Positions 1 through 10,532 of a stretch of DNA of 64,000 nt are shown here, piece after piece; within the stretch, counting starts at the first letter, position 1, and every line of letters begins with the position of its first letter. Under the pieces are notes generated by a model. It was not told the DNA's origin, ran no database searches, and worked only from the letters and a program-made list of their open reading frames with translations. Position numbers and translations under genes: made by a program. The stretch comes from Acidobacteriota bacterium (GTDB lineage Bacteria > Acidobacteriota > Vicinamibacteria > Vicinamibacterales > SCN-69-37): positions 434,001 through 498,000 of the forward strand of contig JADJUS010000003.1 in assembly GCA_016716905.1 (NCBI GenBank), written 5' to 3'.

Positions 1-1917
1 CAGCATCTCCAGGCGGTAGGCCCCGCCCTTGGTGTTCGGCCGCCCGTCAATGGCCTCAAAGAGCAAATTAAACGCCCGTCGCATCAGCGCGTCCGCATAC
101 TCGTCGTCGTTCCCGTACTTGTGGGTCTTGTGGATCAGGCGCTGCTGGAGCGGCGCATGGCCGGTGAAGTTCGCGTCGAGCACTTTCACCAGGCGGGGCA
201 GTGGCCACTCACCGTTGTCGTAGACGAGCTCCTTCATGGCAGACAAGCTGTCTGTGAGGCTGCCGATACCAACGGCCTGGATGAACGTGTTGTTGTAGCG
301 GGCGCCGCCGTCGTTGTAGTCGCGGCCGCGTGTGATGCAGTCGTCGGTGATCACTGACAGGAAGGTGTGCGGCATCCGGGTGGCGAAGAGACGCTCGATG
401 AGTTGGTTGCCGCGGATCTTGATCTCGAGGACGTGACGGACCTGGGCCTCGAACGCGTCGAAGAGATCATCGATCGACATGAAGCCGGCGGGGTCGCCGG
501 TCCGCGCGCCGACAAACGTGCCGGTTCGCGCATCGAAGCCGTCGTGCAGCGCGAACTCAAGCATCTTCATCAGGTTGAAGTAGCCCGTCAGGATGTAGGC
601 TTCCTTGCCGAACGCGCCCACTTCCACGCACCCCGAGCAGCCACCCTCTCGTGCGTCTTCAGGCGTTTTGCCCTGGCGGAGCTGTTCTTCCACCACCGCG
701 TCGGCATTAAACAGCGAGGGGAAGCCGTACCCATGCCGAATGACCTTGAGGGCGTGCTTGACGATGATGTCGGGTGTTTTGCGGGAGACCTGGACGTTGC
801 TGCTGGGCTGCAGGAGGTGCATTTCTTCAATGACCTCAAGCAGCAGGTGGGTCACGTCATTCGAGCCGTCGCTGCCGTCAGGGAGGAGGCCGGCCAGATT
901 GATGTTGGCAAAGTCGGTGTACGTGCCGCTTTCAGCGGCTGTGACGCCCACTTTGGGCGGCGCAGTGTGGTTGTTGAACTTGATGAAGAAGCACTCCAGC
1001 AGTTCCTTGGCCAGGTCGCGGGTCAACGTGCCGTCGGCCAGACCCTGCTGGTAAAACGGCCAGAGGTGCTGGTCGAGATGGCCGGGGCTGAATGCGTCCC
1101 ATCCGTTGAGCTCGGTAATGACGGCGAGATGGTGAAACCAGTAGGCCTGGAGCGCCTCGTGAAACGTGCGGGGCGGGTGAGCCGGCACATGACGGCAGAT
1201 GGCCGCGATGCTCTCGAGTTCGCGGCGGCGTTGCGGATCGGCGGCACGGCCGGCTTCGGCCTCCGCGAGTTCGGCGTGCCGCTCGGCGAAGCGCATGACC
1301 GCATCACACGCCACGCTCATGGCGCGCAGCTGCTCGCGCTTGTCGAAGGCCTCGTTGTCGCGCTCGAAGTCCAGAAGCGCGACGGCGCAATCGATGTCGG
1401 CCTTGAAGTCGAGCAACCCCTTCCGGTACAGCTTGCCGTCGCCCACGGTGTGGCCGGGCGCGCGTTGCTCCATGAACTCCGTGAAGCAGCCGGCCGCGTA
1501 CGCGTCGTGCCACTCGGGTGGGAGTGCCTCGAACATCTGCTCGCGCAGTGAGCGCCCCTGCCAGTACGGGATCACATCGCGTTCGTATTCACTGATGACG
1601 GCCGGGTCAACCTTGTAACTCGTTTTGGGCCGCGTATCCAAAATGCGAAGGTCCTCGGCGCTGTGGCAGGTGAGCTCCGGGAACGTGGGCACCGCTTTGG
1701 GCGCCGGCCCCCGCTCGCCGACGATCAGTTCGCCGTCACCCATCCAGAGGGTTTTCTGGTCGCAGATGGCGTGGAAGTTCAGGGCGCGCATCACCGGCGT
1801 GCTGTGCCGTCCCAGATGCTCGCGGTAAAACGCGGTCGTGATGCGCGCGCGCTCGCTGCTGATGGACGGGACCGCATCAAGGCTGTCACGGCGCAGGCGT
1901 TCGGTGCGGGCTGTCAT
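1..1917 (-). CDS. Glycyl radical enzyme, hydroxyproline dehydratase-like (3' end outside window)
   Basis: Pyruvate formate-lyase superfamily. The frame is open for 639 codons from the ATG at 1917 to the window edge, so the C-terminal part with the glycyl radical loop is missing. The active-site loop reads GGCSGCVEVGAFGKE, with the catalytic Cys at about residue 430 (bases 628-630) followed by Val-Glu. The GCxE pattern marks the dehydratase/lyase branch rather than true pyruvate formate-lyase, which has Cys-Cys. GRDYNDGGARYNN further on also fits the dehydratase branch. The loop most resembles trans-4-hydroxy-L-proline dehydratase from memory, but choline lyase or diol dehydratase relatives are not excluded. 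The ATG overlaps the stop of the activase gene (ATGA), implying translational coupling. Product would be oxygen-sensitive and cytoplasmic. Confidence 0.85.
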   Translation of the reverse strand, partial: MTARTERLRRDSLDAVPSISSERARITTAFYREHLGRHSTPVMRALNFHAICDQKTLWMGDGELIVGERGPAPKAVPTFPELTCHSAEDLRILDTRPKTSYKVDPAVISEYERDVIPYWQGRSLREQMFEALPPEWHDAYAAGCFTEFMEQRAPGHTVGDGKLYRKGLLDFKADIDCAVALLDFERDNEAFDKREQLRAMSVACDAVMRFAERHAELAEAEAGRAADPQRRRELESIAAICRHVPAHPPRTFHEALQAYWFHHLAVITELNGWDAFSPGHLDQHLWPFYQQGLADGTLTRDLAKELLECFFIKFNNHTAPPKVGVTAAESGTYTDFANINLAGLLPDGSDGSNDVTHLLLEVIEEMHLLQPSSNVQVSRKTPDIIVKHALKVIRHGYGFPSLFNADAVVEEQLRQGKTPEDAREGGCSGCVEVGAFGKEAYILTGYFNLMKMLEFALHDGFDARTGTFVGARTGDPAGFMSIDDLFDAFEAQVRHVLEIKIRGNQLIERLFATRMPHTFLSVITDDCITRGRDYNDGGARYNNTFIQAVGIGSLTDSLSAMKELVYDNGEWPLPRLVKVLDANFTGHAPLQQRLIHKTHKYGNDDEYADALMRRAFNLLFEAIDGRPNTKGGAYRLEML

Positions 1918-2786
1918 GTGTAACCTCCAATGGTGGTGGCGAGTCCGCGTTCCCGGAAGAACGCCGCAGACAGTTCGAGTTGTTGCGGACTGGGAGCCGT
2001 GGTGTCGGGCAGCGGACAGGTCAGCCCCACGCGCGCGAACTTGGCGGCGCCCGTCGCATGGTACGGCAGCAGGTCGACGCGTGTGACGCCGGCCAGGCCG
2101 GCCACGAATCGCGCCGTCTCCTCAAGATTGCCGGCATCGTCGTTGACGCCCGGAACGATTGGGATTCGGACCCAGATGTTGGGGTGCACGGCGGCGAGTG
2201 ACCGCAGATTGTCGAGGATGCGATCGTTTGGCACGCCGGTGGCGGCCTTGTGCCGCGCGCTGTCCATCAACTTCAGGTCGAAGAGCACCAGGCTGGCGAA
2301 TTCCGCGGCGTCAGCGAGGTCGTGCCAGTGTGTGAATCCGCAGGTGTCGAGCGCCGTGTGCACACCTTCAGCGCGAAGCTGGCTCAGGCACTCGATGACA
2401 AAGGCCGCCTGGGCCAGGGGTTCGCCGCCTGAAAACGTGACGCCCCCGCCCGACTCGTCGAAGAACATCCGGTCGTGAAGGAGTTCCTCCACCAGGGCCT
2501 CCGGAGTGACGAGACGGCCGACCGCCTGCAGGGCGCCCGTGGGGCACAACGCCACGTCCCGCTCATCCCGCCCGGTGACGATGGGCGAGGCGAGTTCCTC
2601 TTCGCTGCACCGCTCGCACCGCATGCACCGCCCGGTCAGGCGGATGAACTCGAGATGGGTCGATTGGCTCTCGGGGTTGTGGCACCACGCGCAATGGAGG
2701 GGGCACCCCTTCATGAACACCGTGCTGCGCAGTCCCGGCCCGTCGTGGAGGGAGAAGCGCTGCACGTTGAAGATGAGACCCGGCAT
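1914..2786 (-). CDS. Glycyl radical enzyme activating protein (radical SAM)
   Basis: Radical SAM activase that installs the glycyl radical in the adjacent enzyme. The N-terminus has FSLHDGPGLRSTVFMKGCP followed by the radical SAM cluster motif CX3CX2C (CPLHCAWC). A Cys-rich insert (RCMRCERC and a later CPTGAL) looks like an auxiliary ferredoxin-type cluster site, as in other activases of this family. Start chosen at the ATG at 2786, preceded by AGGGACC. An in-frame ATG at 2819 would add 11 residues (301 total) but has no ribosome site. The gene lies immediately upstream of the glycyl radical enzyme and overlaps it by 4 bases, so the pair forms one operon. Confidence 0.92.
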   Translation of the reverse strand: MPGLIFNVQRFSLHDGPGLRSTVFMKGCPLHCAWCHNPESQSTHLEFIRLTGRCMRCERCSEEELASPIVTGRDERDVALCPTGALQAVGRLVTPEALVEELLHDRMFFDESGGGVTFSGGEPLAQAAFVIECLSQLRAEGVHTALDTCGFTHWHDLADAAEFASLVLFDLKLMDSARHKAATGVPNDRILDNLRSLAAVHPNIWVRIPIVPGVNDDAGNLEETARFVAGLAGVTRVDLLPYHATGAAKFARVGLTCPLPDTTAPSPQQLELSAAFFRERGLATTIGGYT

Positions 2787-2899
2787 GGTCCCTGATACAG
2801 GATGCAAGCCTGCGGCCATTCGCGGAGAGCCACGGGAACTGGCCTCGAGCCTCAGTTCGGCCCTCAGAAATGCGGGCTACTGCGGGAAAAGCCGCAGGG

Positions 2900-3823
2900 T
2901 CACTGGCTTAACTCGAAGGCTTTGGTCTGCTCGTGTGCGTGGTACGAGGAGCGCACCAATGGTCCCGACTCCACGTGCCCGAAGCCGAGTTCGAGGGCGA
3001 TGCGCTTGAAGTCCCGGAACTCGTCGGGCGTGTAGTAGCGATCCATCGGGATGTGGGCGAGTGAGGGGCGCAGGTACTGGCCGATGGTCAGGATCTGACA
3101 GTCCACCTCGCGAAGGTCGCGCAGGACCTCGACCACTTCCTCGGGTGTTTCGCCCAGGCCCACCATCAAGCCCGTCTTGGTTGGGATGTCCGGCGCCCAG
3201 GCGCGGGCGCGTTGCAGCAGCTCCAGCGCACGTGGGTATTTGCCACCGGGTCGTGCCGTCCGGTAAAGGCGGGGCACGGTCTCGATGTTGTGGTTGAGGA
3301 TGTTGGGGCGAGCGGCCAGCACTGTACGAAGCGGGGCTTCTTCGCCTTGGAAATCTGGAATCAGGACTTCGACCTGGCAGTCGGGTCGCACCGCGTGAAT
3401 CGAGCGAATGGTGTCGGCGAAGTGACCCGCGCCGAAGTCAGCAAGGTCGTCGCGGTCCACCGAGGTCACGACCACATAGGCCAGCGACATCGTGTCCACT
3501 GCATGCGCGAGTTTGCCGGGCTCGTTGGGGTCCAGCGCCAACGGTGTGCCGTGGTTCACGTTGCAGTACGTGCATGCGCGCGTGCAGGTGTCGCCCATGA
3601 TCATGAACGTCGCCGTGCCGTGATGCCAGCACTCACCGATGTTGGGGCAGTGCGCTTCTTCGCAGACGGTGTGCAGCCCCAGGTCGCGCATGAGGCCCTT
3701 GATACGCACGTAGTTTTCGGAACCTGGCGCGCGTACTTTCAGCCACTCGGGCTTCTGGTCCTTCGACAACGGTGTGGTCCGCACATGACGGCCACGGATG
3801 AATTGGAGGGGCGCGATGCTCAT
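2900..3823 (-). CDS. lipA: Lipoyl synthase
   Basis: Inserts two sulfur atoms into octanoylated E2 and H proteins to make lipoate. At 307 residues it has normal length. It shows both iron-sulfur motifs: the auxiliary cluster CX4CX5C (CEEAHCPNIGEC) and the radical SAM cluster CX3CX2C (CTRACTYC). It also has TSVDRDDLADFGA and the C-terminal GPLVRSSYHA with the conserved RSSY serine ligand. The N-terminal KPEWLKVRAPG is typical. No clear ribosome site precedes the ATG. No lipB is visible nearby. Confidence 0.96.
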   Translation of the reverse strand: MSIAPLQFIRGRHVRTTPLSKDQKPEWLKVRAPGSENYVRIKGLMRDLGLHTVCEEAHCPNIGECWHHGTATFMIMGDTCTRACTYCNVNHGTPLALDPNEPGKLAHAVDTMSLAYVVVTSVDRDDLADFGAGHFADTIRSIHAVRPDCQVEVLIPDFQGEEAPLRTVLAARPNILNHNIETVPRLYRTARPGGKYPRALELLQRARAWAPDIPTKTGLMVGLGETPEEVVEVLRDLREVDCQILTIGQYLRPSLAHIPMDRYYTPDEFRDFKRIALELGFGHVESGPLVRSSYHAHEQTKAFELSQ

Positions 3824-3830
3824 TTAACTA

Positions 3831-3928
3831 CTGTGCTTTGTGCTTTGTGCTTTGTGCTGCTGTGCTCTCGTGCTGCTGTGCTACCGAGCACCCAGCACCC
3901 AGCACGTAGCACGCCAGCACCAGCACGT
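3831..3928. repeat. Imperfect palindrome built from 7-bp iterations
   Basis: This 98-bp stretch between lipA and the next gene is low-complexity. Its left half repeats TGCTTTG and TGCTG motifs, and its right half repeats the complementary AGCACCC/AGCACG motifs, so the two halves can pair around position about 3885. It has no coding content. It resembles in design, but not in sequence, the other nested palindromes of this window. Confidence 0.7.
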
Positions 3929-3945
3929 ATAAGTATACTTTCCCG

Positions 3946-4650
3946 ATGTCTTTGCAGATCACCTGGCTCGGCCACTCGGCATTCCTGATTGTCACACCCT
4001 CAGGGACCAGGATTCTGACCGATCCCTGGCTGGAAAATCCCTCATGCCCGGCGCCACTTGGGAGGGCTGAGGCGCTGCTGCCGATTGACCTCATTCTTCT
4101 CTCGCATGGGCACGGCGATCACCTCGGGGATACCGTGCATGTCGCGCGCGCTGCGGACGCGCCGGTCGTCTGTCTCTTCGAGGTCGGGCAATACCTCACG
4201 GCCAAAGGCCTGAAGCGCGTGCACGACATGGGGAAGGGCGGTACGCAGGAAGTGTCCGGCGTGCGCATCACCATGACGGACGCCGTGCACTCGGGCAGCA
4301 TGATGGACGAGGGAACGATCGTGTACCTGGGCGGGGCCGCCGGCTTCGTGCTGCGTCAGGCCGGCATGCCGACCATTTACTTCGCTGGCGACACGGCGCT
4401 GTTCGGCGACATGAAAACCATCGCGGAAGTCTATCGCCCCGAAATCGCGTTCCTGCCGATCGGCGATCACTACACGATGGGCCCCGACACGGCGGCCATC
4501 GCCGCCAAGTGGCTCGGCGTCAGGCAAGTCGTGCCCATGCACTGGGGAACGTTCCCGATTCTCACCGGCACGCCCGCCATGCTGAAGGAGCATCTGGTGG
4601 GCTCGGGGATCGAAGTGCTGGAACTCGCAGCCGGACAAACCGCGAGCTGA
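3946..4650 (+). CDS. Metallo-beta-lactamase-fold hydrolase, UPF0173 type
   Basis: A 234-residue cytoplasmic metal-dependent hydrolase of the UPF0173 (YtkL-like) group. It begins with ITWLGHSAFLI and ILTDPWLENP, carries the metal-binding SHGHGDHLGD motif at about residue 48, FAGDTALFGD near residue 146, and ends with PMHWGTFPIL. All are hallmark positions for a two-metal site. Length matches the family. It has no signal peptide and no clear operon partner: it diverges from lipA and converges with the propeller gene. Physiological substrate unknown. Confidence 0.9.
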   Translation: MSLQITWLGHSAFLIVTPSGTRILTDPWLENPSCPAPLGRAEALLPIDLILLSHGHGDHLGDTVHVARAADAPVVCLFEVGQYLTAKGLKRVHDMGKGGTQEVSGVRITMTDAVHSGSMMDEGTIVYLGGAAGFVLRQAGMPTIYFAGDTALFGDMKTIAEVYRPEIAFLPIGDHYTMGPDTAAIAAKWLGVRQVVPMHWGTFPILTGTPAMLKEHLVGSGIEVLELAAGQTAS

Positions 4651-4654
4651 AAAG

Positions 4655-4687
4655 GCCGCGGCCTTGAGACCCAGGCCGCGCTACGAG
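4655..4687. repeat. REP-like hairpin (family D)
   Basis: A short hairpin GCGGCCT...AGGCCGC with the loop TGAGACCC, followed by GCTACGAGG. The same unit, in either orientation, recurs at many intergenic sites in this window. It sits just past the stop of the hydrolase gene. Confidence 0.85.
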
Positions 4688-4688
4688 G

Positions 4689-4732
4689 AAAAAGAAAAAG
4701 GGCCGGCTGGTGTTGTGCACACCAACCGGCCC
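4689..4732 (-). terminator. Rho-independent terminator of the propeller gene
   Basis: On the minus strand a hairpin with two 14-base arms (4719-4732 and 4700-4713, GGGCCGG core, one mismatch) and a 5-base loop is followed by TTTTTCTTTTT (4689-4699). This is a classic intrinsic terminator about 85 bases past the stop codon of the 1004-residue gene. Confidence 0.85.
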
Positions 4733-4748
4733 CACATGTCTTTCAGTT

Positions 4749-4816
4749 CCCCAGGACCCCAGGACCCCAGGACCCCAGGACCCCGAACTCTGGACCCTGG
4801 ACTCTGGACTCTGGAC
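4749..4816. repeat. Short-period repeat of CCCAGGAC and TCTGGAC units
   Basis: Four copies of CCCAGGAC (8-bp period) are followed by several TCTGGACCC/TCTGGAC units (7-bp period), roughly the complement of the first block. It directly abuts the stop codon of the propeller gene. A shorter relative lies between boxC and boxB at 10494-10524. Confidence 0.75.
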
Positions 4817-7831
<3,015 letters not shown>

Positions 7832-7886
7832 ACAGATTCTCCTTGGGCCGCCCGGGGAAGACGGGAAGCTCTGAGATTTTAATCGA

Positions 7887-8669
7887 CTATCGATACTCGT
7901 AGGCCGAAATCTGATGACGGCTCTCGATCCCGTCAGCGACCCGCTTCACCGTTCGGGCGACCGTCTCCCCCGCAGTATCGACGGTCAGATCCGCCTGTCG
8001 ATAGAGCGGATCTCGACGGGCCACCAGGTCCTTGAGTGCCTCGCGTGCCTGCGGGTGTTCCTTCATCGGTCTCTGGTCGCCCTGCTTCATGACGCGATTC
8101 CAGTAGTCCACAGGGCGCGCCCGCAGCCAGACAGTGACGGCATGTCGTCGAAGCAACGCGAAGGTGTCGGGTGAGGTGACAAGCCCGCCGCCAACGGCGA
8201 TGACGCCAGGTGTGGCGGCGCCGAGCAGGTCAGTCAGCGCCTCACGCTCAAGCCGCCGATAGTACTCCTCGCCGTACAGCGAAAATACCTCCCCCAGTGC
8301 CATGCCGGCACGCTCAGCGATGACGGTGTCGAGTTCAAGAAACGGGACCTTCAGCCGCCGCGCCAGCCGCCGCCCCACAGAGGTTTTGCCGGCGCCGCGC
8401 AGGCCCAGAAGCGCCACCATCGGGCGCGAATGGTCGCCGACGGCGGGGGCCAGCAGGTCCGTCAACTCCGCGCCAAGGGCGCTGGCAACGGCGGCCAGCT
8501 TACGGACGGAGATGTTGCCCCGCCCGGCCTCCACATCCATCAGGAATCTCGATGACAACCCCGCCCGGCGCGACAATTCGCGCAGCGTGAGCGAGTCGCG
8601 GAGGCGGCGCTGACGCACCCGGCGTCCCAGCGACTCAAGCAGGTGATCAGGTTCAAGGGGCGGCGCCAT
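7887..8669 (-). CDS. HTH-shikimate kinase-like fusion regulator, BzdR/BoxR type
   Basis: An N-terminal XRE helix-turn-helix (LTLRELSRRAGLSSRFLMDVEAG) is fused to a shikimate-kinase-like domain with a P-loop (LLGLRGAGKTSVGRRLA) and the GGGLV loop. This architecture is that of BzdR/BoxR regulators, whose kinase-like domain senses benzoyl-CoA and represses benzoate genes. It diverges from boxC, which supports that role. Start chosen at the ATG at 8669 (260 residues); a TTG at 8708 would add 13 residues. P-loop residues are intact, so residual nucleotide binding is possible. A housekeeping AroK is the alternative, but the HTH argues against it. Confidence 0.88.
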   Translation of the reverse strand: MAPPLEPDHLLESLGRRVRQRRLRDSLTLRELSRRAGLSSRFLMDVEAGRGNISVRKLAAVASALGAELTDLLAPAVGDHSRPMVALLGLRGAGKTSVGRRLARRLKVPFLELDTVIAERAGMALGEVFSLYGEEYYRRLEREALTDLLGAATPGVIAVGGGLVTSPDTFALLRRHAVTVWLRARPVDYWNRVMKQGDQRPMKEHPQAREALKDLVARRDPLYRQADLTVDTAGETVARTVKRVADGIESRHQISAYEYR

Positions 8670-8793
8670 GAGAGAGGAAATATAATGCACTACATGCGGC
8701 TTAGGCAACGCCGCTCATCCATCGAAGTGAGCAATATAGTTCATCTCCGACCTTGACGGTCGGCCGCGGAGACCGATATCCTGCCTGAGATTC
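8670..8793. promoter_or_regulatory. Divergent control region between regulator and boxC
   Basis: This 124-bp divergent gap holds TATAAT at 8681-8686, TGCACTACATGC (8686-8697), which contains TGCA-like half sites of the kind BzdR proteins recognise, and a perfect palindrome CCGACC-TTGAC-GGTCGG at 8747-8763. Which of these is the operator is an inference from position only. On the minus strand a TATATT box lies so near the regulator ATG that its transcript may be almost leaderless. Confidence 0.4.
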
Positions 8794-10461
8794 ATGGCCA
8801 CACCAGACTCCGTTGTTTCCACTCCGGCACCGCTTTCGTTTGAACGGCATCCTTCCAGTTATCAGCACTGGAAGCTGACCTTTGATGGCCCCGTGGCCAC
8901 CCTGGGCATGGACGTGCAGGAAGATGCGGGCCTTGCGCCCGGCTACAAACTCAAACTCAACTCGTATGACCTTGGGGTCGACATCGAACTTGCCGACGCG
9001 ATCACCCGCATCCGGTTTGAACATCCCGAAGTCCACACTGTGGTGGTCACGAGCCTGCGCGAGCGCATCTTCTGCGCCGGCGCCAACATCTTCATGTTGC
9101 GCGGCTCCACGCACTCCTGGAAAGTGAACTTCTGCAAGTTCACCAACGAAACGCGACTGGGCATGGAAGACGCGAGCGAACACTCCGGTCTCAAGTTCCT
9201 GGCCGCGCTCAACGGTATCTGTGCCGGTGGCGGATATGAACTGGCCCTGGCCTGCGACGAGATCATCCTCATCGACGACGCGAACTCGGCGGTCAGTCTG
9301 CCCGAGACGCCGCTGCTGGCTGTGCTGCCGGGCACCGGCGGCCTGACCCGCGTGGTGGACAAGCGCAAGGTGCGGCGCGACCTGGCCGACTTCTTCGGCA
9401 CCATCGCCGAGGGCATCAAGGGCAAACGCGCCGTGGAGTGGCGACTGGTGGACGCGGTCGTCCCCACGAGTCGCTTCAAGGAAGCGGTCGCGAAACGCGC
9501 GCTCGAACTGGCTGCCACGTCCGACCGCCCGTCGTCGGGCCCGGGCGTCACGCTGAATCCCCTCAACGCTGTGATCACCGATACGGGCTACACGTATTCA
9601 TCGGTGTCGGTTGCGTTCGACCGCGCGAAACGGTCGGCTACGATGACCGTGCGTGCCCCGGAGACGCCGGTGGAGCAGACGCCCGACGCGATTCTTGCCG
9701 CCGGCGACCAGTTCTGGCCCCTGCGGTGCTTCCGTGAAATTGACGACGCCATCTTGCGCTTGCGCGTCAACGAACGGGAAGTGGGCACCATCGTTCTCAA
9801 GACCGAAGGCGATCCCGCGCTCGTCCTCGGCGCCGATCAGGTGCTGCTGGACCACGCGGACCACTGGCTGGTGCGCGAAGTGATTCACTTCATCAAGCGC
9901 ACGCTCAAGCGCGTGGACCTGTCCGCGCGCAGTTTCTTCGCCGTGATTGAACCGGGCAGCGCGTTTGCCGGCACACTCTTCGAGCTTGCCCTGGCTGCTG
10001 ACCGTTCCTACATGCTCGATGACCCCGACCAGTCCAATGCCGTGCACCTCTCGCCGATGAACGCCGGGGTTCTGCCCATGAGCAATGGCATCTCCCGCCT
10101 GCAGGCGCGTTTCTACGGCACGCCCGACCAGGTCGCGACAGTCCTTGCACACACCGGACCGTTCGATCCGGCCGACGCCCTCGAGGCCGGTCTCGTCACG
10201 TTCGCCCCCGATGAAATTGACTGGGACGATGAGGTGCGGCTGGCGGTGGAGGGCCGCGCGTCGATGTCGCCCGATGCGCTCACCGGCATGGAAGCGAACC
10301 TGCGCTTTGTGGGCCCCGAGACGATGGAGACCAAGATCTTCGGCCGGCTGACCGCCTGGCAGAACTGGATCTTCCAGCGCCCGAACGCCGTCGGCCCGAA
10401 GGGCGCACTCACAAGTTACGGCACCTCCGACCGCGCCGAATTTGATTACGGCCGTACGTAA
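8794..10461 (+). CDS. boxC: Benzoyl-CoA dihydrodiol/epoxide lyase BoxC
   Basis: A 555-residue crotonase-superfamily enzyme of the aerobic benzoyl-CoA (box) pathway. It hydrolytically opens the ring of 2,3-epoxybenzoyl-CoA to 3,4-dehydroadipyl-CoA semialdehyde and formate. The sequence has the BoxC hallmark YKLKLNSYDLGVDIELADA, the oxyanion-hole segments FCAGANIFML and NGICAGGGYELALACD, and LPGTGGLTRVVDKR. A second, more degenerate half extends to about residue 550, giving the double-crotonase length typical of BoxC. First structural gene beside the BzdR-type regulator and followed by boxB. Confidence 0.95.
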   Translation: MATPDSVVSTPAPLSFERHPSSYQHWKLTFDGPVATLGMDVQEDAGLAPGYKLKLNSYDLGVDIELADAITRIRFEHPEVHTVVVTSLRERIFCAGANIFMLRGSTHSWKVNFCKFTNETRLGMEDASEHSGLKFLAALNGICAGGGYELALACDEIILIDDANSAVSLPETPLLAVLPGTGGLTRVVDKRKVRRDLADFFGTIAEGIKGKRAVEWRLVDAVVPTSRFKEAVAKRALELAATSDRPSSGPGVTLNPLNAVITDTGYTYSSVSVAFDRAKRSATMTVRAPETPVEQTPDAILAAGDQFWPLRCFREIDDAILRLRVNEREVGTIVLKTEGDPALVLGADQVLLDHADHWLVREVIHFIKRTLKRVDLSARSFFAVIEPGSAFAGTLFELALAADRSYMLDDPDQSNAVHLSPMNAGVLPMSNGISRLQARFYGTPDQVATVLAHTGPFDPADALEAGLVTFAPDEIDWDDEVRLAVEGRASMSPDALTGMEANLRFVGPETMETKIFGRLTAWQNWIFQRPNAVGPKGALTSYGTSDRAEFDYGRT

Positions 10462-10469
10462 AGGAAGCC

Positions 10470-10487
10470 CCGGCGCGAAAGCGCCGG
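10470..10487 (+). other. GAAA-capped hairpin between boxC and boxB
   Basis: Perfect 7-bp stem CCGGCGC/GCGCCGG closed by a GAAA (GNRA) tetraloop, 9 bases after the boxC stop. No T-run follows, so it is unlikely to be a full terminator. It could stabilise the 3' end of the boxC message or be a repeat remnant. Confidence 0.5.
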
Positions 10488-10493
10488 CACCAC

Positions 10494-10524
10494 GAACCCT
10501 GGACTCTGGACCCTGGACCCCGGA
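10494..10524. repeat. Short CTGGACCC/TCTGGAC iteration
   Basis: Units of CCTGGACTCTGGACCCTGG type, 7-bp period, related to the block at 4749-4816. It fills most of the gap between boxC and boxB. Confidence 0.6.
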
Positions 10525-10532
10525 CGGCACCG

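Noticed and set aside
367..1551. 394-codon plus-strand open frame opposite the glycyl radical enzyme
   Set aside because: The minus strand carries a full conserved enzyme throughout this stretch. The plus frame has no family features.
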